From Cytophagaceae bacterium (GTDB taxonomy: Bacteria; Bacteroidota; Bacteroidia; Cytophagales; Spirosomataceae): a DNA stretch of 19,211 nt. Made by a program: the position numbers and the translations under genes. The stretch is from contig CANIYB010000008.1 of assembly GCA_947471105.1 (NCBI GenBank), positions 1 to 19,211 of the forward strand, in the 5' to 3' direction. Positions 8,701 to 14,608 of the stretch are shown piece after piece (position 1 is the first letter of the stretch; every line of letters begins with the position of its first letter). The notes below the pieces were generated by a model. The model did not search any database and had not been told where the DNA came from. It saw only the letters and a program-made list of their open reading frames with translations.

Positions 8701-9332
8701 TCTAAATAGTGACTATCATTGGAAGCAATAACTTTGACATTATACTTCTTCGCAAAACGCAATAAAACCTCATTAACAACTTGTTGCTCAGGAATGTGAT
8801 GGTTTTGAACTTCCACATAATAATCTTCACCAAATAAATCTAACCACCATTTAAATTCCTTTTCAGCTTCATCCTCACCAGAGCGTAAAATAGCTTGGGG
8901 TACACTGGCTCCTAAGCAGCAGGTCGTTGCAATAAGCCCTTTATGGTATTTTAAAACTAATTCTTTATCAATCCTGGGGTATTTTGAATACATACCTTCC
9001 ATAAAACCCAAGGAACATAATTTGATCAAGTTTTGATATCCTTCTGGATTCTTAGCTAAGAATAATTGATGGTACCTTTTATCTTTTAACTCCTTTGTGA
9101 AAACTTGTTTATGTCGATCAGTCACCAAATAAAATTCACATCCTACGATGGGCTTTACTCCATGCTTTCCAGCTTCAGCCACAAATTGAAATACCCCAAA
9201 CATATTTCCATGATCTGTAATAGCCACGGCTGGCATATTATCCTCCTTTGCTTTTTTGAACATAGAAGAAATCTTAGATGCGCCATCTAGTAAAGAAAAT
9301 TGAGAATGATTATGTAAGTGGGAAAATTGCAT
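5769..9332 (-). CDS. dnaE: DNA polymerase III alpha subunit
   Basis: This is the catalytic subunit of the replicative DNA polymerase. In order it shows an N-terminal PHP domain (about 1-220), the polymerase core with the acidic PDIDTDF at 410-416 and Asp586 in MDFLGLK (three catalytic carboxylates), fingers, an internal clamp-binding motif QSLF at 949-952, an OB-fold (FAGIVTKINVRTSANGNQF region) and a short tau-binding C-terminus. The PHP metal ligands all appear present: His7, His9, Asp16, His41, Glu66, His88, Cys139, Asp206 and His208. That matches DnaE proteins with PHP proofreading activity, unlike the degenerate E. coli domain. The length of 1187 is normal and there is no intein or frameshift. 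A DUF2461 gene ends 6 bp upstream, so the two are almost surely one transcript. Confidence 0.98.
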   Translation of the reverse strand: MQFSHLHNHSQFSLLDGASKISSMFKKAKEDNMPAVAITDHGNMFGVFQFVAEAGKHGVKPIVGCEFYLVTDRHKQVFTKELKDKRYHQLFLAKNPEGYQNLIKLCSLGFMEGMYSKYPRIDKELVLKYHKGLIATTCCLGASVPQAILRSGEDEAEKEFKWWLDLFGEDYYVEVQNHHIPEQQVVNEVLLRFAKKYNVKVIASNDSHYLDQKDANAHDILLCINTGEKQSTPSYKDIEGDFDMKGKRFAFYNDQFYFKTTQEMTDLWSHIPEAIDNTNEIVGKVEILELKKDVLLPNFTIPSTFLSQDDFLEHLTMVGAKKRYVDISMVVEERIKFELHTIRTMGFAGYFLIVADFINAGKDLGVYVGPGRGSAAGSVVAYCLGITNIDPIKYNLLFERFLNPDRKSLPDIDTDFDDEGRQKVIDYVVEKYGRNQVAHIATYGTMAAKMSLKDVARVLDLPLSESNALAKLVPERPKITLERIFNASLTGDGSLADRENLSSDELEQVKQLRQIKSSGGLPSRVIESAMILEGSVRGTGIHAAGIIIAPHDLTDIMPVATSKDVSLLITQFDGSVIENAGVIKMDFLGLKTLSILKEAIRLIEQNHKITIDLDAIPLDDALTFEMYQRGETNATFQFESAGMQKHLRDLKPDQFSDLIAMNALFRPGPMVYIPNYIARKHGREKIEYDVPEMEEYLSDTYGITVYQEQVMQLSQKLANFTKGDADVLRKAMGKKDKPTIDKMKGKFIDGGLSNSHPPDKLEKIWSDWESFAEYAFNKSHSTCYGLVAYQTGYLKANYAPEYMSAVLSNSLGNIEKITFFMDECKRMGLSLLVPDVNESSRSFAVNKKGQIRFGLGAIKGVGEAAVDSIVEERQARGEYKDIFDFVARINSRQVNRRCLESLALAGAFDCFTDIQRSQFFAIDNDGITFIEKIVRYSAKISELKAAATQSLFGELGAGTGNDISMPKIPVTEPWSVMEQLKNEKEVVGVYISGHPLDEYKIEIQNFCNSNSGLLESKPNIVQSFAGIVTKINVRTSANGNQFMIFTLEDYAGNYEFALFAKDFIQFERFIAQDRLLYIQGSYQLKNKHTDQMVFKIQSIELLTELLEERTKELRLRLNLSHLNLETVDYLEDLFDQYKGNKKVILEVYDEQDRVQLDFLSRKVQLTISKALVMDLSKVENIGFKLII

Positions 9333-9338
9333 ATAAAA

Positions 9339-10022
9339 CTAAACTTTTATAAAAGGTTCTTTATCAAAAAAAGTGGCGTTCAAGAAATCTAAATAGGGTT
9401 TTAGGACTTTGGCTTTATTAATAACCAAATCAACAAACTGACCTGAAGTCACCTCAGCATCTGTAAAATGATGCCAAAAGAACATGGTTTTTACCTTAAG
9501 TAAATCTGCATCAGGATGTAATGCATCAAATCCCTTAGGCGTGTTTTTCAAACTTTCACCTTCTGCCTTTCCAAATATTTTAACAAAATTTGGTTGGTCT
9601 ATAATTTTTCGCAAACCCTGCGCATTGTAATCTATTTCTTGTCGATATTTAGCTAATTGTTCTGGACTTGGATTATACATGCCACCGCCTAAAAAGGATT
9701 TACCATTAGGTTCAATATGTAAATAATAGTCCATAAACCCCGACTTACGACCTCCCTCAGAAAAACTCGCTGAAAACCACGTTTTATAAGGATCTTTATT
9801 TTTAGTAAACCGGACATCTCGATTAATCCGATAGGTACAATTTTTAACTTGCACTCCGTCTAAATTCTCAAATTCCCCAAATTCTAAAATAAGTTGGGAT
9901 ACAAATTCTTCAAATTTCATTTTCAAATCTGCATAAAGCTCTTTATTAGCACCAAACCATTCACGTGAATTGTTGGATTTTAAATCCAATAAAAACTTCA
10001 AAAGGCTGGGGGTGAGTGACAT
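9339..10022 (-). CDS. DUF2461 family protein
   Basis: The function is not known. The sequence fits the DUF2461 family (about 220 residues, cytoplasmic): the start LLKFLLDLKSNNSREWF, the central RINRDVRFTKNKDPYKTWF at about residues 68-86, then DYYLHIEPNGKSFLGGGMYNPSPEQL, and a C-terminal helical part ending PFIKV. There is no signal peptide and no transmembrane segment. It is the first gene of a likely two-gene unit with dnaE, with a 6-bp gap, and a promoter candidate lies about 25 bases upstream. The close coupling to a replicative polymerase gene is suggestive but does not establish a role in replication; members of this family sit in many contexts. Confidence 0.85.
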   Translation of the reverse strand: MSLTPSLLKFLLDLKSNNSREWFGANKELYADLKMKFEEFVSQLILEFGEFENLDGVQVKNCTYRINRDVRFTKNKDPYKTWFSASFSEGGRKSGFMDYYLHIEPNGKSFLGGGMYNPSPEQLAKYRQEIDYNAQGLRKIIDQPNFVKIFGKAEGESLKNTPKGFDALHPDADLLKVKTMFFWHHFTDAEVTSGQFVDLVINKAKVLKPYLDFLNATFFDKEPFIKV

Positions 10023-10046
10023 TAAAAATGGATGAGATCGTTAAAA

Positions 10047-10077
10047 CGAAATTAGTAAATTTTGCTTGAATGCCCAA
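10047..10077 (-). promoter_or_regulatory. Candidate promoter of the DUF2461-dnaE unit
   Basis: Leftward: TTG, 20 bases, TAATTTCG (seven of eight positions of TAnnTTTG). The start point would be near 10040, about 18 bases before the DUF2461 ATG. Its -33 box is the mirror partner of the trpS one. Confidence 0.42.
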
Positions 10078-10088
10078 GAACAATTCGC

Positions 10089-10119
10089 TTGGAGTTTTGG
10101 TCTATTTTATTGATTTTTG
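10089..10119 (+). promoter_or_regulatory. Candidate promoter of the trpS-PAP2 unit
   Basis: Rightward: TTG, 20 bases, GATTTTTG (seven of eight positions). The start point would be near 10126, leaving a leader of about 15 bases before trpS, similar to the leaders predicted for trxA and DUF2461. Confidence 0.38.
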
Positions 10120-10140
10120 TATAAATTATTTAAATAAGCT

Positions 10141-11112
10141 ATGCGTATTTTAACGGGCATTCAGGCTTCTGGAAAACCCCATTTAGGAAATATTTTAGGT
10201 GCGATTATTCCAGCAGTCGAACTTTCTAAGTTACCTGGTAATGATTCCTTTTTATTTATTGCTGACTTGCATACGTTAACATCCTTAAAAGATGGAGAAA
10301 GTATACGTAATAACACACTATCCATCGCAGCTGCATGGTTAGCTTTTGGTTTTGATACAGAAAAAAATTATTTCTATAGGCAATCAAAATTAGCCCCATA
10401 TCACACAGAATTAATGTGGTATTTAAACTGCTTTACCCCGTTTCCTATGTTGGCAAACGCACATAGTTTTAAGGATAAAGCAGAAAAATTATCGGATGTA
10501 AATGCTGGTTTATTTACCTATCCAGTTTTACAGGCTGCTGACATCGTTTTGTATAATGCCCAAATTATACCAGTAGGAAAAGATCAAAGGCAGCACATTG
10601 AAATGACTCGCGATATTGCTAATTCGGTCAATAAGAAATACAATAAAGATATTTTTGTTCTTCCTGAGGCTAGGATAAATGAAGACGTGATGACTATACC
10701 TGGGATTGATGGGGCAAAAATGAGTAAGTCCTTGAATAATTACATTGATATTTTTTTACCTGAAAAGGAGCTTCAAAAACAAATTAAAAAAATTGTAACG
10801 GATACAACGGCATTGGAAGATCCTAAAGATCCTGAGAATGATATTACATTTAGATTGTATCAATTGATGGCTAGCAAATCTGAAATAGCAGAAATGCGTG
10901 CCAATTATCTAGCTGGCGGCTATGGGTATGGACATGCTAAGCAAGCATTATTTAATTTAATGCTTCATTATTTCAAAGAAGCTAGAGAAAAATTTGATTT
11001 CTATATGGCGCATCCAGAGCTGATTGAAGAAAAATTACAAATTGGCGAAAAGAAAGTGAAACCGATAGCTGAGGCGACAATTGCAAGAATTAGAGCTGAA
11101 TTTAAATTTTAA
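10141..11112 (+). CDS. trpS: Tryptophanyl-tRNA synthetase
   Basis: This class I aminoacyl-tRNA synthetase charges tRNA-Trp with tryptophan using ATP in the cytoplasm. It starts with the TrpS signature TGIQASGKPHLGN (residues 5-17), whose PHLGN is the HIGH-type ATP motif. It carries PVGKDQRQHIEMTRDIA at 144-160 and the KMSKS loop at 193-197, exactly KMSKS. The C-terminal half is the helical tRNA-binding part. At 323 residues it is the standard compact bacterial form. The start is unambiguous because the TGIQ motif lies four residues in. The PAP2 gene begins 3 bp after its stop, so the two are cotranscribed. No T-box or trp leader peptide is visible in the 118-bp upstream gap. Confidence 0.98.
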   Translation: MRILTGIQASGKPHLGNILGAIIPAVELSKLPGNDSFLFIADLHTLTSLKDGESIRNNTLSIAAAWLAFGFDTEKNYFYRQSKLAPYHTELMWYLNCFTPFPMLANAHSFKDKAEKLSDVNAGLFTYPVLQAADIVLYNAQIIPVGKDQRQHIEMTRDIANSVNKKYNKDIFVLPEARINEDVMTIPGIDGAKMSKSLNNYIDIFLPEKELQKQIKKIVTDTTALEDPKDPENDITFRLYQLMASKSEIAEMRANYLAGGYGYGHAKQALFNLMLHYFKEAREKFDFYMAHPELIEEKLQIGEKKVKPIAEATIARIRAEFKF

Positions 11113-11115
11113 AAC

Positions 11116-11661
11116 ATGTTTCCAACTTGGGATAGTGATTTGTTTCAACTCATTAATCAAGCACATACACCTTGGCTAGATCAGCCAATGGTCATTATAT
11201 CAGGAAAATTAACCTGGATTCCCTTATATGCTTTTTTGATATATCTCTTATATAAAGAATATAAATTAATGGTTTGGAAAACTATTTTGTATTTAATTTC
11301 GACGGTTATTCTCGCTGACCAAGTGAGTTCAAGTATTTTAAAGCCTTTATTCAAGCGTTTAAGACCCTGTCATGTCGATGCATTTCAATCCTGGATCCAT
11401 TTACCAGACGGCTGCGGTGGCTTATACGGATTCTGTTCATCACATTCTGCCAATGCATTTGCCGTCGCAATCGGATTTTTTTTAATCACTAGAAATAAAC
11501 CGATCGGCTCATTACTATTGGTTTGGGCCACATTGATTGCATATAGTCGCATATATCTGGGCGCGCATTATCCTTTGGATGTGGTTATGGGTGCAATAGT
11601 CGGTGGGTTAGGGGCTTGGGCTTTATTTCTAACTTATGCCAAATTGACTAAAAAATCATAG
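11116..11661 (+). CDS. PAP2-family membrane phosphatase
   Basis: This is a membrane enzyme of the phosphatidic-acid phosphatase type 2 superfamily, which removes phosphate from lipid pyrophosphates or phosphates such as undecaprenyl pyrophosphate. All three catalytic motifs are visible: Lys76 to Pro84 (KPLFKRLRP, motif 1), CSSH at 107-110 with His110 (motif 2, with Cys-Ser-Ser in place of the usual Pro-Ser-Gly), and SRIYLGAHYPLD at 144-155 with Arg145, His151 and Asp155 (motif 3). Several hydrophobic helices flank them (about 24-45, 53-68, 112-125, 130-145, 155-174). The length of 181 is normal for small bacterial members. It starts 3 bp after trpS and its last 28 bp overlap the end of the convergent acyl-CoA reductase gene. 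The lipid substrate is not decided by sequence; cell-wall carrier recycling is a reasonable guess. Confidence 0.9.
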   Translation: MFPTWDSDLFQLINQAHTPWLDQPMVIISGKLTWIPLYAFLIYLLYKEYKLMVWKTILYLISTVILADQVSSSILKPLFKRLRPCHVDAFQSWIHLPDGCGGLYGFCSSHSANAFAVAIGFFLITRNKPIGSLLLVWATLIAYSRIYLGAHYPLDVVMGAIVGGLGAWALFLTYAKLTKKS

Positions 11662-12629
11662 GTGTTAACTCCATCTGCGAAATCGTCTAAAGCAGGATGT
11701 TGACTCTGTCCAAAATCTACATTAATACCCACTTTACATTGTATTTTTTCTTCTCTTTCGGAAATCCACTTTTGCAAAGAACCTTCATTTTCATAGCGAT
11801 GAATGTATAAAACACCTACTGGTGAGACTAATTCCTCATTTTCAGTGACAATGCTATTCCCTAAGTCAAAATGAGGTATCTGATTTAATAAATATAGGGT
11901 TCGGTAATATTGTAAATTATTAGCATACTTAGAATGGTTTAAAACCCAATCTTCCTTAGATAATACATCAAATAAAGGAATTAAATCATAGTCCTTGGGA
12001 ATAGCTAAAGTAGATACATTTCGACAGCCTAACCCATAATAAGTAAAAATGTCCTCGGCTAAACCTTGAAAATCATTAATGGATTCATTGCCTCTTAAAA
12101 CGGCCAATGAACTTCTATTTTTACGAATAATATGTGGGATTGTTGAGAAATAATGTGAAAAATATCCTCCGGAAAAGTCACTTCCGGTGGCAATTACAGC
12201 ATCCATCCCTTGAAGACGATCAATAAAATGAATAGGGATCAATGGATCAAATTCTTTCATCGCTAATACATATAAATGCATAAGCGATTTGTCTTGAGAA
12301 CTTAATTTAATATTGGCTATTTGACCCGAAGCCAATACCATTAATAAATCATGTAAACCTATAGCAGGAAGATTACCTGCCAAAATTAAACCGATTTGCG
12401 ATTTAGATTTAGCTTTTTCAGGATGTGTGACAAAAAAATCTTGCCAAGCCATACATGAAAAAAATTGTTTTTGAATGGCGTTCATAGCTATTCGAAGGAA
12501 TGAATCCGTAAACCAAGGATTCTCATTTACAGCTTTATCTATAAATAATTCTATTTTTTCCTTGTTTTTTTCAGAGCTAAAATAATGATCAAGAAATTTA
12601 ATTAGTTCTAAAAACTGAGCGTGAGGCAT
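11634..12629 (-). CDS. LuxC-like acyl-CoA reductase
   Basis: The protein resembles the LuxC/acyl-CoA reductase family, which belongs to the aldehyde dehydrogenase superfamily and reduces acyl-CoA or acyl-ACP thioesters to aldehydes. The putative nucleophile is Cys202 in the conserved YGLGCRNVS. A Rossmann-like GLILAGNLPAIGLHDLLMVL stretch (80-99) and VIATGSDFSG near 145 fit the cofactor domain. At 331 residues it is shorter than luminous-bacteria LuxC (about 480) but similar to the form I associate with Bacteroidota, which often lies next to a ferredoxin gene, as here. No lux genes are present, so bioluminescence is not implied. The start at 12629 is the only good ATG before the conserved region. 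Its 3' end overlaps the PAP2 gene. The family is fairly sure; the physiological substrate is unknown. Confidence 0.8.
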   Translation of the reverse strand: MPHAQFLELIKFLDHYFSSEKNKEKIELFIDKAVNENPWFTDSFLRIAMNAIQKQFFSCMAWQDFFVTHPEKAKSKSQIGLILAGNLPAIGLHDLLMVLASGQIANIKLSSQDKSLMHLYVLAMKEFDPLIPIHFIDRLQGMDAVIATGSDFSGGYFSHYFSTIPHIIRKNRSSLAVLRGNESINDFQGLAEDIFTYYGLGCRNVSTLAIPKDYDLIPLFDVLSKEDWVLNHSKYANNLQYYRTLYLLNQIPHFDLGNSIVTENEELVSPVGVLYIHRYENEGSLQKWISEREEKIQCKVGINVDFGQSQHPALDDFADGVNTYDFLVNLA

Positions 12630-12697
12630 AAATTATATTATTATATCTAACAAAGTTCTAAATTTTTTCTGTTAGTCCATATAAATTATATACTATT

Positions 12698-12705
12698 CAA
12701 AATTA
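12698..12705 (-). promoter_or_regulatory. Candidate -7 element for the acyl-CoA reductase gene
   Basis: Leftward this is TAATTTTG, an exact -7 match about 70 bases before the ATG, but without a TTG at the -33 distance. The 109-bp divergent gap is extremely AT-rich, so a chance match is plausible. I could not assign a ferredoxin promoter in the same gap. Confidence 0.22.
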
Positions 12706-12738
12706 TGTTAGTAAATTGCGTAAAATATATTTATTGTT

Positions 12739-13086
12739 ATGGCGATAATAATTACCGAAGAATGCATTAACTGTGGGGCTTGCGAACCAGAATGCCCAAA
12801 CACAGCAATTTATGAAGGTGGGATCGAATGGACTTGGGCTGGAGGAACTTCATTGACTGAAGTGGAACTAGAAGATGGAAGTTCCATGGATGCCAAAACA
12901 AATATTGAACCCGTATCAGAAGAGTTTTATTATATAGTACCTGATAAGTGTACGGAATGCACTGGATTTCACGAGGAACCCCAGTGTGCTGCAGTTTGTC
13001 CGGTAGATTGCTGCGTTCCAGATCCTGACCATGTAGAAGATAAAGAAACATTAATGGCCAAAAAATCTTGGCTTCATGCAGAGTAA
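12739..13086 (+). CDS. Dicluster [4Fe-4S] ferredoxin, Allochromatium (Alvin) type
   Basis: This small cytoplasmic electron carrier should bind two [4Fe-4S] clusters. The first motif is Cys9, Cys12, Cys15, Cys19-Pro (CINCGACEPECP). The second is Cys71, Cys74, Cys83, Cys87-Pro with an eight-residue loop (CTECTGFHEEPQCAAVCP), the pattern of Alvin-type ferredoxins rather than clostridial ones. Extra cysteines 91 and 92 follow. About 50 residues separate the two motifs, some 33 more than I recall for the Allochromatium protein; this acidic segment (IEWTWAGGTSLTEVELEDG) is a Bacteroidota-like insertion. Alvin-type ferredoxins generally have very low redox potentials. The gene is divergent from the acyl-CoA reductase gene and ends in a strong terminator, so it is a single-gene unit. 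Its redox partner is not known. Confidence 0.93.
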   Translation: MAIIITEECINCGACEPECPNTAIYEGGIEWTWAGGTSLTEVELEDGSSMDAKTNIEPVSEEFYYIVPDKCTECTGFHEEPQCAAVCPVDCCVPDPDHVEDKETLMAKKSWLHAE

Positions 13087-13134
13087 AATGATTCATTTTA
13101 TTCTAATATAATAGAAATCATTCTTAAGTATTTT

Positions 13135-13163
13135 AATAGCCCACCAGGTGGGCTATTTTTTTT
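13135..13163 (+). terminator. Rho-independent terminator of the ferredoxin gene
   Basis: AATAGCCCACC (13135-13145) pairs perfectly with GGTGGGCTATT (13147-13157), and eight T residues follow from 13156. In practice the centre CCAGG forms the loop. It lies 48 bases past the stop codon. Confidence 0.88.
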
Positions 13164-13437
13164 GTTTAAAAAATACTATAAAAGAAAAAAAATCTAAAAT
13201 ATCTTAAATTTAATTATTCCAAGAAATCGAAAACCTTAAGTTTATTTAAAGCATTATTTTTATCCAAATTTGTAAATTATTAAAATATAGGTTTAAAAAT
13301 ATACTTGTTTTTGCTACTTTTTTGTAAAATGTTTAAAAATCAGTTAAATTTTTATCTATTTTTCTTGCTTTATATATTTTTTGTGATAATATTTGTTTCG
13401 TAATCAAGCATTTATTCACACTAAACAATTACCGCAC
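13164..13437. other. AT-rich intergenic region before the porin-amt unit
   Basis: About 270 bases between the ferredoxin terminator and the likely porin start hold no ORF, tRNA or strong hairpin that I can see. The region is very AT-rich. I looked for a sigma-54 promoter (GG and GC twelve bases apart) because of the ammonium-uptake context and did not find one. A possible housekeeping promoter is listed separately. The length is unusual for this compact window, so regulator binding sites are likely, but none is recognisable. Confidence 0.6.
13321..13352 (+). promoter_or_regulatory. Candidate promoter of the porin-amt unit
   Basis: TTTG (13321-13324), 20 bases, TAAATTTT (13345-13352, seven of eight -7 positions). 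Transcription from near 13359 would give a leader of about 80 bases to the ATG at 13438. In such AT-rich DNA near matches are common. Confidence 0.35.
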
Positions 13438-14574
13438 ATGAAAAAATCAATCTTTACTGCACTTTTAGGCCTAGTATCCTTTTGTGGATTTTCCCAAGAA
13501 AAAGAAGCGGAAGCGCCTAAGTTTACATTTTCGGGTTACATAGATTCGTACTATATGTTAAACTTTAACAGTCCGACCAACAGAAGTAATCTAGGAGTCT
13601 CTGGATATGAAAGAGCGTTCGATCAGAAGTCGAGTCAATTTTCATTGGGACTTGTTCAGACAAAATTTGGATACAGCACAAAAACATCTGATGTAGTAGT
13701 CGATTTAACTTTCGGACCTAATGCAGATTTGGGTCAATATGGAAATGCGATTGGACCTTTAGGAAAAGGAACTACAGCTTTAGCTATTAAGCAAGCATAC
13801 TTCAATTGGAAAGCGAGTGATAAATTAACTTTTACAGCAGGTCAATTTGGTACTCATATTGGATATGAAGTAATCGATGCTCCTGTTAATTACAACTATT
13901 CGTTATCGAACTTATTCAACAATGGTCCATTTTATCACATTGGATTGAAAGCAAATTATGCATTTACTGATAAATTTGCGGCCATGGCTGGATTGGTCAA
14001 CAATGTTGATAATTTAAATGATAACAATGCATCTAAAGGATTTATTTATCAAGTATTTGCTTCGCCTGCTTCAGGTTGGAATCTATATTTTAATGGTATA
14101 TCGTCTAACGAATCAGCACCATTAGCTTCAGGAAAAGATGATTCAGGTTCATATAGCTTGACTGATTTAACTACTTCTTATCAAATTTCGCCTAAATATC
14201 TATTAGGATTAAATGCAGCTTACGGATCGCAAACTGGCGATTTTCAAGGGGGTGGATCTGTAGGAAATAGTAAGACATGGGGAGGAGTTGCTCTATATTC
14301 TAATTATGCTTTTACAGATGGATTTAGCTTAGGAGGTCGTTATGAAGTATTTGATAATACATCTGGAGCAAGAGCATTAAGAGATGCGGATGGAAAAGGA
14401 ACAAGTGTTTCTTCATTCACTTTGACTGCTACATTCACTGCCGCAAATGGTCACTTATTGATCAAGCCTGAATTAAGAAGCGATGCATACAAAACAGCTC
14501 AATTTACGGACGGAGATGGCAAATCTCAAAAATCACAAACTACATTCGGATTACACTTCATTTATAAATATTAA
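13438..14574 (+). CDS. Outer-membrane porin (BBP2-like beta-barrel)
   Basis: This is a secreted beta-barrel protein predicted to form an outer-membrane channel. I chose the ATG at 13438 because it gives a textbook signal peptide (MKKSIFTALLGLVSFCGFSQ); an in-frame ATG at 13393 adds 15 polar residues in front of it and is unlikely. The 378-residue chain begins with the typical strand FTFSGYIDSYYMLNFNSP and alternates polar and aromatic residues with many Gly and Asn turns. It ends in an aromatic residue (HFIYKY), the outer-membrane assembly signal. The sequence resembles the porin family often found in front of Amt genes in Bacteroidota. The amt start is 34 bp downstream with no terminator between, so they form one transcript. 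A role in letting ammonium or small nitrogen compounds into the periplasm is inferred from context only. Confidence 0.85.
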   Translation: MKKSIFTALLGLVSFCGFSQEKEAEAPKFTFSGYIDSYYMLNFNSPTNRSNLGVSGYERAFDQKSSQFSLGLVQTKFGYSTKTSDVVVDLTFGPNADLGQYGNAIGPLGKGTTALAIKQAYFNWKASDKLTFTAGQFGTHIGYEVIDAPVNYNYSLSNLFNNGPFYHIGLKANYAFTDKFAAMAGLVNNVDNLNDNNASKGFIYQVFASPASGWNLYFNGISSNESAPLASGKDDSGSYSLTDLTTSYQISPKYLLGLNAAYGSQTGDFQGGGSVGNSKTWGGVALYSNYAFTDGFSLGGRYEVFDNTSGARALRDADGKGTSVSSFTLTATFTAANGHLLIKPELRSDAYKTAQFTDGDGKSQKSQTTFGLHFIYKY

Positions 14575-14608
14575 TAATCAATTTATTCACCTTTAAATTT
14601 TTGTAAAC

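Noticed and set aside
12767..13096. Leftward 109-codon open frame opposite the ferredoxin
   Set aside because: It is antisense to a gene with all cluster cysteines conserved, and its own sequence resembles nothing I know.
13393..13437. Longer N-terminus for the porin
   Set aside because: It would bury the signal peptide behind 15 polar residues; the ATG at 13438 gives a normal one.
13164..13437. Sigma-54 promoter for the nitrogen genes
   Set aside because: No GG-N10-GC core was found; TTGC-like stretches lack the upstream GG.
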